DNA of 64,000 nt from Acidaminobacter sp. (GTDB lineage Bacteria > Bacillota_A > Clostridia > Peptostreptococcales > Acidaminobacteraceae), in assembly GCA_009881125.1 (NCBI GenBank), contig WXFH01000012.1, positions 1 through 64,000 of the forward strand, written 5' to 3'. The notes under the pieces are model-generated. The model saw only the letters and a list, made by a program, of their open reading frames with translations. It had not been told where the DNA came from and searched no databases. A program made the position numbers and the translations under genes. Positions 53,206-61,568 of this stretch are shown piece by piece. The stretch's first letter is position 1; each line of letters begins with the position of its first letter.

Positions 53206-53602
53206 TGAAGATCACCTCCGCCGATAGTTATGTTTTGAAAACTCGGTGTCTGACACCGAGTTTCACTTTGACGCTTCAGCTCAAACGGTTTTGGTTTGGA
53301 ACTTGGTGTCTGACACCGAGTTCCACGCCACCGAGTTTCACCTTGACGCCTCAGCTCAACCAGGTATGAAATGATCTTGCTGATACCAACACCTTAGCGA
53401 ATTCCCGGCCGCAGCATAAGCACCAGGATAGCGAAAGATGTATCAAATGGACCTTTCACCTGTTTCAATTCAGAGCATTTTGTTTCAATATTCTGCTTAT
53501 TGGTCTTCTACGCTGTATCAGACCCTCGCATTCTGTACAATCCATGTTATAATCATATCCAGCAACACTACCTTCTACGGAGTGGAAAGGAGGACCGAAA
53601 TA
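53206..53602. other. Divergent tatA-AraC gap with palindrome repeats
   Basis: Palindromes ACTCGGTGTCTGACACCGAGT-type at 53241-53261 and a near copy at 53300-53322 (core GGTGTCTGACACC) lie in it. Each is followed by a direct repeat containing TTGACGC and TCAGCTCAA. The rest is leader DNA for the AraC-type gene with no gene of its own. Confidence 0.72.
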
Positions 53603-55975
53603 ATGCATCTGAGATCGTTTTTTTCAAATCGTCTGTTTATTAAGATGCTGATGTACTTCAGCACGCTGTTGATTCCCGTCCTCCTCATCGGCATCCTCTT
53701 CTATAACTATTCGGTTTCTGAAGCAAAGAAGGACTTTAGCCAAAACATTACAAAGAATCTTGAGTTTTCTATGGAACTCATTGACCATTCTGTTCAAATG
53801 GCGGTGGACGCGAGCCTCAATCTGATGATGGAAGACGCTTTCTTCGAGCCCGTCATGAGCTCACCTGAGATGAGCACGGAGCAAAAACGCCACTTTGAGA
53901 GCATGATTCAAGCTATCGTCAAAAGTCAGAACATCTCCAACTATTTTATTGACAACCTTTTCGTCTTCAGAGACAGTGAGTGGGTGTTTCGGAGCGCCGG
54001 TCCGGAAACCTTTGACCGCTTCTTCAGGGAGCTATACTGGTTCGAAAAGTATCCGGTGCCTTTTTGGAAAACTTATCTGACCAGGCCATCAGCGGTTCAG
54101 TATCTGTCCCCAACCTTGATCAAAACCTCGAGCGGCAGCACAAAAACCGTGATTCCCACCGTTGCCGTAGAGCATAGTCCCAAGGGCAATATAGCGGTAG
54201 TCGCGTGCCTTTCCACCAGCGCGATTCATGAGACCATCCGATCCAACATGATCTATCCCGAAACGGAATTTATCTTACTGGACACGGCGGACAATATCAT
54301 AACCAGCAGCCGGGATGACCTATGGAACAGCGACGCTGTCGAAAGGCTCAAGTCGCTCAGTGCCGCCGGTCCCTCCGAACTCATTCCTCTGGAGTGGCAA
54401 GGTGAAAATTACCTGGTTTCAGCTCTGTCTTCCGAGCGCCTTGAATGGACCTACTACACCATCACGCCAAGCTACTATTTCAGGGCAGAAGCCAACAATG
54501 TCCTTTCCGTCACCTTTTGGACGAGCATTGCCATCATTTTGCTCGGCATAGGCCTAGCTTTGATATTCAGCGTCAGACTCTACAGCCCCATCAACAATAT
54601 ACGGGAAATCCTTATGCAAAACGGCGGCAGTGAAGGCACCGGCGGGCCTGCACCAAAGCATCAGAATGAGTTTGAACTCATACAGTCAGCCCTTCATGAG
54701 CTGCTCAGCGAAAAAACCGCCTACTCTGACAAAGTCCACGAGCTGTCCTCCGAGTATTTGGACAACGCGTTTATCCAGCTGCTTCGCGGCCATTCCCTGG
54801 ATCCCATCAAAAAATTCAGGACATTGATTCGGGACGACCTCCGGTTCACAACTGAGACGTTTCTCTGTTTCTCCGTAGTCTTTGACTTTAACGAGCGCTT
54901 CTTTACAAAGATTGAGAGCCAGGAGCGGCACCATGTCCTGGAAAGCATAAAAATCATTATTCTGGATGCCTTGGCAGCCCAAAACAGAGTTTATCTGCTT
55001 GAGCTCGAACCGGGACATTTTGTGGGTATAGCCAATCTGGACACCCATCAGGATCAGGTGACGCTGATGAAATCCCTCGAACAACTGCTCTTATCTTTTT
55101 CTTATGAATTGAAGCATTACAGAATTTACATCGGTGTTGGCAGAATCCACGGTGGTCTGAACAAGCTGTGGCTCTCCTATTCCGAAGCCCAGTACGCCCT
55201 GGAAGCCGCAACCGGGTCAGCGCAGAATCAGGTGGCGGACGCCTCAACCCTTGAAATCAAGCCCCATCATATCTACACCTTCAAAGATGAGGAAAAGATC
55301 ATGAATTGCCTCCAAGCCCGGGATGAAGCCGGACTAGAAAGTATTCTCGATGGGCTGGTGAGACAGACTGAGACCATCGGCAGCACAGGCTTTAGCCGGC
55401 AGGCGCTGTTCCACGATCTGCACCGAACCGCTGCACGCTACGCCGCCGCCCACGGACTGGATTTTTACACTGCCCTGGATCAGCAGGTCTGGTCCTGGAC
55501 CACGCAGACCCACGGAGCGGAAGTCGAGCCAGGGATTAACCCGGATAAGGCTGTGCTGCTTCAGATGTTTAAATCTCTCATGGCTCTGGCTGAGCCGCCT
55601 TCAGACCGATCGGCACAAATGATTCAAAACGTCGTCACCTTCATTGACGATCACTTCCACGAAGATATCCACCCCGAGCTGATCGCCAGTCAGGCAGGCA
55701 TCTCTGTCAAATACCTCTCCAAGCTTTTCAAGTCCCAAACGAACCAGAATCTGACGGATTACATCAGTCAAAAGCGCATATTCAAGGCAAAGGCGCTGCT
55801 AAACACCACCACGCTCTCCATAGATGATATCTATCCCATGGTGGGGCTGCAAAGCCGGGTGACGTTTTACCGACTTTTTAAGAAACACGTCGGCACCAAT
55901 CCGGGGAGCTATAGAAAAGGTACCGACCAGGACTTGGATCAGGGACAGGAGGCGGATGCAGATGAAAATGAATAA
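53603..55975 (+). CDS. Membrane-bound AraC-family regulator with extracellular sensor
   Basis: This is a 790-aa one-component regulator. In order: a membrane helix (about 14-36: STLLIPVLLIGILFY), an extracellular Cache-like sensor (about 40-295), a second helix (about 303-325: TSIAIILLGIGLALIF) and a cytoplasmic region. At the C-terminus (about 675-775) are two AraC helix-turn-helix motifs (ASQAGISVKYLSKLFKSQT). ATG 53603 follows GGAAAGGAGG. It overlaps by 14 bp the gene of a solute-binding lipoprotein. In Firmicutes such regulators usually control sugar ABC operons, so ligand sensing and uptake are probably linked. Confidence 0.88.
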   Translation: MHLRSFFSNRLFIKMLMYFSTLLIPVLLIGILFYNYSVSEAKKDFSQNITKNLEFSMELIDHSVQMAVDASLNLMMEDAFFEPVMSSPEMSTEQKRHFESMIQAIVKSQNISNYFIDNLFVFRDSEWVFRSAGPETFDRFFRELYWFEKYPVPFWKTYLTRPSAVQYLSPTLIKTSSGSTKTVIPTVAVEHSPKGNIAVVACLSTSAIHETIRSNMIYPETEFILLDTADNIITSSRDDLWNSDAVERLKSLSAAGPSELIPLEWQGENYLVSALSSERLEWTYYTITPSYYFRAEANNVLSVTFWTSIAIILLGIGLALIFSVRLYSPINNIREILMQNGGSEGTGGPAPKHQNEFELIQSALHELLSEKTAYSDKVHELSSEYLDNAFIQLLRGHSLDPIKKFRTLIRDDLRFTTETFLCFSVVFDFNERFFTKIESQERHHVLESIKIIILDALAAQNRVYLLELEPGHFVGIANLDTHQDQVTLMKSLEQLLLSFSYELKHYRIYIGVGRIHGGLNKLWLSYSEAQYALEAATGSAQNQVADASTLEIKPHHIYTFKDEEKIMNCLQARDEAGLESILDGLVRQTETIGSTGFSRQALFHDLHRTAARYAAAHGLDFYTALDQQVWSWTTQTHGAEVEPGINPDKAVLLQMFKSLMALAEPPSDRSAQMIQNVVTFIDDHFHEDIHPELIASQAGISVKYLSKLFKSQTNQNLTDYISQKRIFKAKALLNTTTLSIDDIYPMVGLQSRVTFYRLFKKHVGTNPGSYRKGTDQDLDQGQEADADENE

Positions 55976-57599
55976 AGCAGCTAAGCGTCCAGGAAGCGAA
56001 GTCCAGGCAGCGCTGTTCTTCCCGGCGGACAGAAGGCATCATGGCCTGTTGCTGATCATGCTGAGCCTAATATTGGTTGCCGGATTATCTCTGACGGCTT
56101 GCCAACAGACAGAGAAGCTTGAGCCCACAACCCAGGCGTCTGATGAAGCGCCTCTCAAAGTGAGGATCATGCGCCGCGAGTCTGTCTTCCAGCCTATCAA
56201 TATTAATCCGGAAACCCGCACCCGCGTTCAGGCAGCCACGGGCATAGATCTTCAAATTGAAGCTGTACCGAGCAGCAATTATCCAAGTAAGCTCAAACTG
56301 TCACTGGCCTCGGAAAATTTGCCGGATATAATTGAGATGTCATACCCTGAAATGCTTCAGTCCGTTTCCACAGGCCGACTCGCGCCCCTGAACGACTTGA
56401 TCGCTGAACATGCGCCCCACTTTAGTCAGCTTTTGGAGGATCGCCCTGAACTTAAGTCTTTAATGGTTCAGGACGACTACTATGCTTTTCCAATGATCGT
56501 TTGGAAGTCTCTCCCGACCGCCGCTGTTCCTATTCTTCGTGCAGATATACTTGCCGCCTTGAATCTTGGGGACCGTCAGGACTTATCAAGACCAAAGACC
56601 TACGACGAGCTCCTTGAGCTTCTTATTCAGATTAAAGCGGCGCATCCAAACCAAGATCTGTGGATCAATCGCAGCGGGACGCGAAATTTAATATCTAACA
56701 TTTCCTATCCGTTGGGCTCAGGGTTCAGTCAGTCCACCTCCTTTTACTTTGAGCCGCGCTCCGGGAATGGCGAATTCTTGTACGGCCCTGCCCACAGCAG
56801 CTTCAAAGAGGTGCTGGTCTTCTTAAACAAGGCTTATGAAAGCGGGGTTTTAGATCCCTACTACGCCCTGACCACCGTGGATGAATGGCAGCAAAAGCTC
56901 AGTACAGGCCAAGCGTTGTTCTTCTTTGACCTGCCCATTAATCTCGAAAACTTCAATGTGCCTTTGAGAAAGCTGAACGCCGCCTATGCCTTCGCACCGC
57001 TTCTAAACATCAAAAATACCGCGGGAGAAGCCCGAATCAGTCTGCAATACGACACTCACTGGCTGCACACCTATTACGCGATCTCCTCCAAATCCAAAAA
57101 CATTGAAGCTGCCATACGGCTCCTCGACTGGCTGTATTCCGAGGAGGGCGCCTCTGTCGCCAATTATGGAACCCTTGGAACGGACTACACCTTGGAGGAT
57201 GGCCGCGCGATTATTCAGCCGGAGCATTTCATGCGCTATAAAGAGGAGCCCTTCAGCTTCAGGCTGATGCAGTATGAACGCGGCACCGGTCAAGGCTTTT
57301 TCACGCCCTATTTGGATCAAACCTTCCAGTTCCAGATTCAGCCTCAGCTGGAGGACGTCATGGATCAAATCGTTCAGAGCGGCATGGGGCAGCCATCGCC
57401 CTTACCGCCGCCTCTGACCATGAAAGAAACGATCCGGGTCAGCGAACTCATTAAGCGTTTAGATGCAATTTTGTTTGAAACCATAGACGCCTATATCATT
57501 GGTGAAATCTCCACGGATCAATTCGAATCGAATTTGATGCGTCAGCTTCAGGAGGCTGGAGCCGGGGAACTTGAGGCAATTTTGAATCACGAAAGATGA
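55962..57599 (+). CDS. Extracellular solute-binding lipoprotein (family 1-like)
   Basis: This protein of about 545 aa has a charged N-terminus, a hydrophobic stretch (GLLLIMLSLILVAGLSL) and lipobox LTAC, so it is a membrane-anchored binding protein. The body resembles LplA/family-1 oligosaccharide- or peptide-binding proteins, for example SYPEMLQSVSTGRLAPLNDL. It overlaps the AraC-type sensor gene. No permease or ATPase gene follows, which is unusual for an uptake system; it may present ligand to the sensor instead. The start is ATG 55962, nine bases after AGGAGG; neighbours 6 bases either side are possible. Confidence 0.83.
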   Translation: MKMNKAAKRPGSEVQAALFFPADRRHHGLLLIMLSLILVAGLSLTACQQTEKLEPTTQASDEAPLKVRIMRRESVFQPININPETRTRVQAATGIDLQIEAVPSSNYPSKLKLSLASENLPDIIEMSYPEMLQSVSTGRLAPLNDLIAEHAPHFSQLLEDRPELKSLMVQDDYYAFPMIVWKSLPTAAVPILRADILAALNLGDRQDLSRPKTYDELLELLIQIKAAHPNQDLWINRSGTRNLISNISYPLGSGFSQSTSFYFEPRSGNGEFLYGPAHSSFKEVLVFLNKAYESGVLDPYYALTTVDEWQQKLSTGQALFFFDLPINLENFNVPLRKLNAAYAFAPLLNIKNTAGEARISLQYDTHWLHTYYAISSKSKNIEAAIRLLDWLYSEEGASVANYGTLGTDYTLEDGRAIIQPEHFMRYKEEPFSFRLMQYERGTGQGFFTPYLDQTFQFQIQPQLEDVMDQIVQSGMGQPSPLPPPLTMKETIRVSELIKRLDAILFETIDAYIIGEISTDQFESNLMRQLQEAGAGELEAILNHER

Positions 57600-57605
57600 A
57601 GGCGT

Positions 57606-57641
57606 GAGGAAAGGGGATGTCAGCGCGACATCCCCTTTTTT
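57606..57641 (+). terminator. Intrinsic terminator of the AraC-lipoprotein operon
   Basis: GGGGATGTC (57613-57621) pairs with GACATCCCC (57627-57635), followed by a T-run. Confidence 0.92.
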
Positions 57642-57645
57642 CAGG

Positions 57646-57705
57646 TGAGAAAGGCGGGATCGATAGGCTAAAGGGCCCTGGCGCCTTAAGCCTATCGACC
57701 CCGCC
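57646..57705. repeat. Long palindrome after the solute-binding protein gene
   Basis: Arms of about 24 bp (AAGGCGGG, TCGATAGGCT and AAGG on the left, complementary on the right) enclose a GC-rich loop. It lies just behind a complete terminator, so it is not needed for termination. The block CCTATCGACCC also occurs near 13977. Confidence 0.7.
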
Positions 57706-57841
57706 TTCCCTCTCTCCCCCAACCCCGCCATCTTCCCCATTTAATTTTTCCTCCGGTTGTGGTACGCTGTAAAAAAGACCATATAAATTTTTTCGTATGA
57801 TTTATAACACCGCTTAAAACAACCGAACGGAGGTTATTAAA

Positions 57842-59629
57842 ATGTCCCATAACTGGAGTCTCGACGCCCTTTATCTCAGCTTTGACGACCCAAATCTCCA
57901 AACTGACTATCAGGCATGCCTGACAGAGGCCCAAACACTCATCCAGGAAAGCCAGAACCTCATAGAAGGCCAACCCGAACCTGCAAACCTCGAAATACTG
58001 CTGAGGGCTTCAGAAGCGCTCTATTTAAAACTCTGGAAGCTTTCCGCCTTTGCCTCCCTCACCCTGTCCGCGGATACGTCCTGCGAACCTGCGCTGGCGC
58101 TGGAAGAAAAGCTCCGGAAGCTGCAGGCAGAGCTTACTGTGTTCGAAGTCAGACTAAAGCGTGCCGTTGGCCGCATAGAGGACCTGGTTCAATGGCTGCA
58201 GAACTCTCGCTCCGACTATCTCAAAGACCTTGAATTCGCCCTGGAGGAGCGGGCTGAATCAGCTCACCACCTTCTCAGCGACGAGGAAGAAATCCTGATT
58301 GCCAAACTTCGCATAACAGGATCGGATGCCTGGGAGACCCTGCATGCAAAACTGACCTCAACGCTGATGGCCACCGTTTCTGACGCTCAAGGCCAAATAA
58401 CCGAGATGCCGCTGTCTGCGGTCAGGGCTCTAGCCTACGACCCGGATCCCGAGGTCCGACGCCAGGCTTATCTGGCAGAGCTCGCAGCGCTGCCCAAAAT
58501 TGATGACAGCATTGCAGCCTCACTGAACTCAATCAAAGGCGAGGTGCTGACCCTGACAGAGCAGCGCCGGTACGGCTCTCCTCTCGAAGCGACGCTTAAG
58601 GAAGCCCGAATGTCCAGAAAAACCCTGGATGCGCTGATCAGTGCCATAGAAGAAAAGCTGCCGGAGCTTAGAGGCTACTACAAGGCAAAAGCAGTCCTGC
58701 TGGGGGATCAAAATGGCCTTAAATTCCACAACCTCTTCGCGCCTGTCGGGACTCTGTCTGAGGTTTATACCTATGAGACCGCAATGGACTTTGTCATCCG
58801 CCATTTCAGCACGTATAATCCGGAGCTGGGCGCCTTTGCAGCCCATGCCAGAGACGAACAGTGGATCGATGTCGAGCCGCGAGCAGGCAAAGTCGGCGGC
58901 GCGTTTTGTTCAAGCCTTTACCCGGTTCGCCAGTGCCGTATCCTGACAAATTTCCAGGGCAGTCTTGGCGATGTCCTGACCCTCGCCCACGAGCTCGGTC
59001 ACGGTTACCACGATTACAGGCTTGAATCCCAAAAGCTCTTCAACATTGAAGTTCCTATGACTCTCGCTGAAACTGCGTCGACCTTCTGCGAGACGGTCAT
59101 TGCCGATGCTGCACTGGCGACGCTCTCCGACGCCGAGTCCATGACGGTTCTGGAAAGCAGCCTTCAGGATGCCGGACAGGCCATTGTCGACATCTATTCC
59201 CGTTACCTCTTTGAATCCCGCCTCTTCGAGCTGAGAACGGACCACGCCCTGTCGGTGAATGAGCTGAAGGAAGAAATGCTGAAGGCCCAGGAAGCTGCCT
59301 ATGGGGATGCGATGGATCCGGAAGTCCGTCACCCTTACATGTGGCTGGTCAAAGGCCACTACTACAGCGCTTCGGTCAATTTCTACAACTTCCCTTATGC
59401 CTTTGGGCTGTTGTTCGCCAAGGGTCTGTATCAACTCTACAGAGAAGAAGGGACGTCCTTCCTGCCTCGATACGACCAGCTCCTGTCCGAATCAGGCAAA
59501 GCTTCTGTTGAGTCGGTCTGTGCCTCTGTCGGGATTGACGTCACCACAAAAGAATTCTGGCTGAAGTCACTGGATGTTATTTTGGGCGACATCCAGAGGT
59601 TTAAGAATTTGGCGGAGCAAAAAGCATAA
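57842..59629 (+). CDS. pepF: M3-family oligoendopeptidase
   Basis: This 595-aa cytosolic zinc metallopeptidase cleaves oligopeptides, fitting a protein- and amino-acid-fermenting lifestyle. The zinc motif HELGHGYHDY (HExxH) lies near residue 383, with the downstream Glu in ETASTFCETV. The helical N-terminal region and length match PepF-type enzymes. ATG 57842 follows CGGAGG. It ends in a hairpin terminator built from two copies of the genome-repeat motif. Confidence 0.93.
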   Translation: MSHNWSLDALYLSFDDPNLQTDYQACLTEAQTLIQESQNLIEGQPEPANLEILLRASEALYLKLWKLSAFASLTLSADTSCEPALALEEKLRKLQAELTVFEVRLKRAVGRIEDLVQWLQNSRSDYLKDLEFALEERAESAHHLLSDEEEILIAKLRITGSDAWETLHAKLTSTLMATVSDAQGQITEMPLSAVRALAYDPDPEVRRQAYLAELAALPKIDDSIAASLNSIKGEVLTLTEQRRYGSPLEATLKEARMSRKTLDALISAIEEKLPELRGYYKAKAVLLGDQNGLKFHNLFAPVGTLSEVYTYETAMDFVIRHFSTYNPELGAFAAHARDEQWIDVEPRAGKVGGAFCSSLYPVRQCRILTNFQGSLGDVLTLAHELGHGYHDYRLESQKLFNIEVPMTLAETASTFCETVIADAALATLSDAESMTVLESSLQDAGQAIVDIYSRYLFESRLFELRTDHALSVNELKEEMLKAQEAAYGDAMDPEVRHPYMWLVKGHYYSASVNFYNFPYAFGLLFAKGLYQLYREEGTSFLPRYDQLLSESGKASVESVCASVGIDVTTKEFWLKSLDVILGDIQRFKNLAEQKA

Positions 59630-59683
59630 AAAAAGTCTGCCGATGGTTTTGTATTATAAACCATCGGCAGACTTTCTTTTTTA
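59630..59683. terminator. Bidirectional terminator made of inverted repeat-motif copies
   Basis: GTCTGCCGATGGTTT (59635-59649) and AAACCATCGGCAGAC (59658-59672) form a perfect 15-bp stem around TGTATTAT. A-runs and T-runs flank both sides. It serves the convergent pepF and btuD genes and is built from the motif found across the window. Confidence 0.92.
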
Positions 59684-59688
59684 TTACT

Positions 59689-60465
59689 TCACCTCGGAAT
59701 CACATGCGGATTTCCCGTCACCGGATTGACAATCAGCGTCACATCTACAGCGTAGACATCCTTGATGTATTCCTCTTTAATAACATTGGCGGGTGGCCCC
59801 TCTTTGTAAACGCGGCCATCCTTCATCATGAAGACGTAGTCGCTGAACTCAATGGCGAAATTGAGGTCGTGGAGAATGGCCACCACCGTGATGCCGCGCT
59901 CCTTCGTCAGTTTGCGTGTAAGCCGCATCAGCTCGATCTGATGATGCAGATCAAGATGGGCAATAGGCTCGTCCAGCACCAGAATCTCCGGCTCCTGAGC
60001 AATGGCCCGGGCAATGATCACGCGCTGCTGTTCGCCGCCGCTGAGGCTGTTGATGGGAAAATCCCGCATTTCCCAGACACCTGTTGCCCTCATGGCGTCC
60101 TCGACAATTTTGTGGTCCAGGTCCGACTCCGGCTGAAAGCGTCTCAGATGCGGATAACGTCCCATCATGACCATCTCGTGAGAGGAAAAGTCAAATTCAG
60201 TTGCGGTGACCTGGGGCACCGAAGCTATGACCTTGCTGAGCTCCTTGTGGGAGTAGGAGGCCAAGTCCCGGCCGTTCACCGTTACGACCCCTTTGCCCGA
60301 ATGCACCATCCTGGTCAGGTTCTTGACGAACGTGGACTTCCCGGAACCGTTTGGTCCGACTATGGTCGTAAACGAGCCTTTACGGATGCGCATATCCACG
60401 CCATTCAGCACCGGCGTTTTGGAATACGCGAAGTGAAGACCTTCGACGAGAATTGGAAATTCCAT
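59689..60465 (-). CDS. btuD: ABC transporter ATP-binding protein, B12/iron-chelate type
   Basis: This ATPase of about 258 aa belongs to the FecE/BtuD class: Walker A GPNGSGKST, signature LSGGEQQRV, Walker B ILVLDEPIAHLD and the switch His in AILHDLN. It powers the permease encoded upstream. I favour ATG 60465 after GAGGTGA; a GTG at 60474 overlapping the permease stop is also possible. The cobalamin riboswitch upstream of the operon supports B12 as the substrate over siderophores. Confidence 0.88.
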   Translation of the reverse strand: MEFPILVEGLHFAYSKTPVLNGVDMRIRKGSFTTIVGPNGSGKSTFVKNLTRMVHSGKGVVTVNGRDLASYSHKELSKVIASVPQVTATEFDFSSHEMVMMGRYPHLRRFQPESDLDHKIVEDAMRATGVWEMRDFPINSLSGGEQQRVIIARAIAQEPEILVLDEPIAHLDLHHQIELMRLTRKLTKERGITVVAILHDLNFAIEFSDYVFMMKDGRVYKEGPPANVIKEEYIKDVYAVDVTLIVNPVTGNPHVIPR

Positions 60466-60470
60466 TACAC

Positions 60471-61532
60471 TCACCTCACACTCGACCGCGTTTTATTGCG
60501 GTACAACAGATACAGGAAATACGGCGCGCCAAAGACCGACGTTATGATGCCAATAGGCAGCTCTCCGGGCATGATCAGGGTTCTGGCCAGCGTGTCCGAA
60601 ATCACCAGAAACATTGCTCCCCCGAGAATCGAAAACGGCAGAAGGGTCCTGTGATCCGGGCCCGAAATAATCCGAACCACGTGGGGTATGACGAGCCCCA
60701 CAAAACCTATGATCCCGCTGACCGAAACCGCCGCCGCTGTGACGATGGAGGCCACCACCAAAATACTCTTCTTCACCTTTTCGGTGTCCACTCCGACACC
60801 CTTTGCGCTCTCCTCTCCAATGGCAAGGGCATTGAGATCCCTGGAATACATCAGCAAGTACCCTGTGCCGATGGTGATTGGCACCGCAGCCACCAGGATC
60901 TGCATCCAGTTTGCCGTCGCAAAGCTGCCCATGGTCCAGAAAATAATGTGCTCCATTTCGTCGCGGTTGAGCGACATAATCAGTGAAATCATTGAGGAAA
61001 GCAGATAGTTGACCGCGATCCCCGCAAGCAGCAGCGTCACCACCGGCGTCCTGTTTCCGACTCTGCCGACATTGTAGACTATGTAAGCTGCCAGAATTGC
61101 GCCGGTGAATGCACCCACCGAAACGGAGCTGAGTCCGGCGACGCCTGCATTGAAGCCTGTCACAATGACTAAGGTGGCGCCTAAAGCCGCGCCTGAGGAG
61201 ATCCCAAGGACGAAGGGATCTGCCATTGGATTTTTGAAAATGCCCTGATAGGCTACCCCGGATACAGATAAGGCACTGCCAACCAAAGCGGCAAGAAAGA
61301 TGCGTGGCAGGCGGATCTTCAATAGAATCGCCTCGTGTGTGGGTTTTATTTCATCCATTTGAATCACAGTATCCAGCAGCGGAATTCTGGATAACAGAAT
61401 CCTGGCGCTGTCCACGAATGAAATGTCTGCAGAGCCAATTGCGCTTGCGGCGACAACGGCGAGCACGAGTCCTGCAGCAAGCGCCACAAGGCCTTGAATC
61501 AGCTTTTTATTTCGCTTTTTCATGCGTGCCAC
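60471..61532 (-). CDS. btuC: FecCD-family permease, probable B12 importer
   Basis: This 353-aa membrane permease with about ten helices has the FecCD motifs GVAYQGIFKNPMADPFVLGIS and SVSGIIGFVGLVIPHVVR (quoted in part). It follows the binding-protein gene by 36 bp and overlaps or abuts the ATPase gene. The start may be GTG 61532 or ATG 61523. It works with BtuF and BtuD as a type II importer. Confidence 0.88.
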   Translation of the reverse strand: MARMKKRNKKLIQGLVALAAGLVLAVVAASAIGSADISFVDSARILLSRIPLLDTVIQMDEIKPTHEAILLKIRLPRIFLAALVGSALSVSGVAYQGIFKNPMADPFVLGISSGAALGATLVIVTGFNAGVAGLSSVSVGAFTGAILAAYIVYNVGRVGNRTPVVTLLLAGIAVNYLLSSMISLIMSLNRDEMEHIIFWTMGSFATANWMQILVAAVPITIGTGYLLMYSRDLNALAIGEESAKGVGVDTEKVKKSILVVASIVTAAAVSVSGIIGFVGLVIPHVVRIISGPDHRTLLPFSILGGAMFLVISDTLARTLIMPGELPIGIITSVFGAPYFLYLLYRNKTRSSVR

Positions 61533-61568
61533 ACATCCTTTTCTGTAACAGGAAACATCCGTTTAGGA

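Larger units (their letters stand above)
7074..60877. repeat. Dispersed CTGCCGATGGTCACC motif, about 25 copies
   Basis: Plus-orientation copies start at about 10455, 19348, 21050, 23275, 24792, 32476, 33613, 35506, 42464, 59637 and 60866. Reverse copies (GACCATCGGCAG) are at 7074, 8705, 9628, 11671, 14897, 23492, 27689, 31028, 33803, 37763, 38851, 40969, 42417, 55372 and 59659. Most share at least nine bases of core CCGATGGTC. They occur in genes and between genes. By chance about half a copy of a 9-mer would be expected on both strands of 64 kb. Confidence 0.9.

Noticed and set aside
60866..60877. Full copy of the CTGCCGATGGTC motif in btuC
   Set aside because: It matches only TGCCGATGGTGA and could be a chance match; counted as partial.
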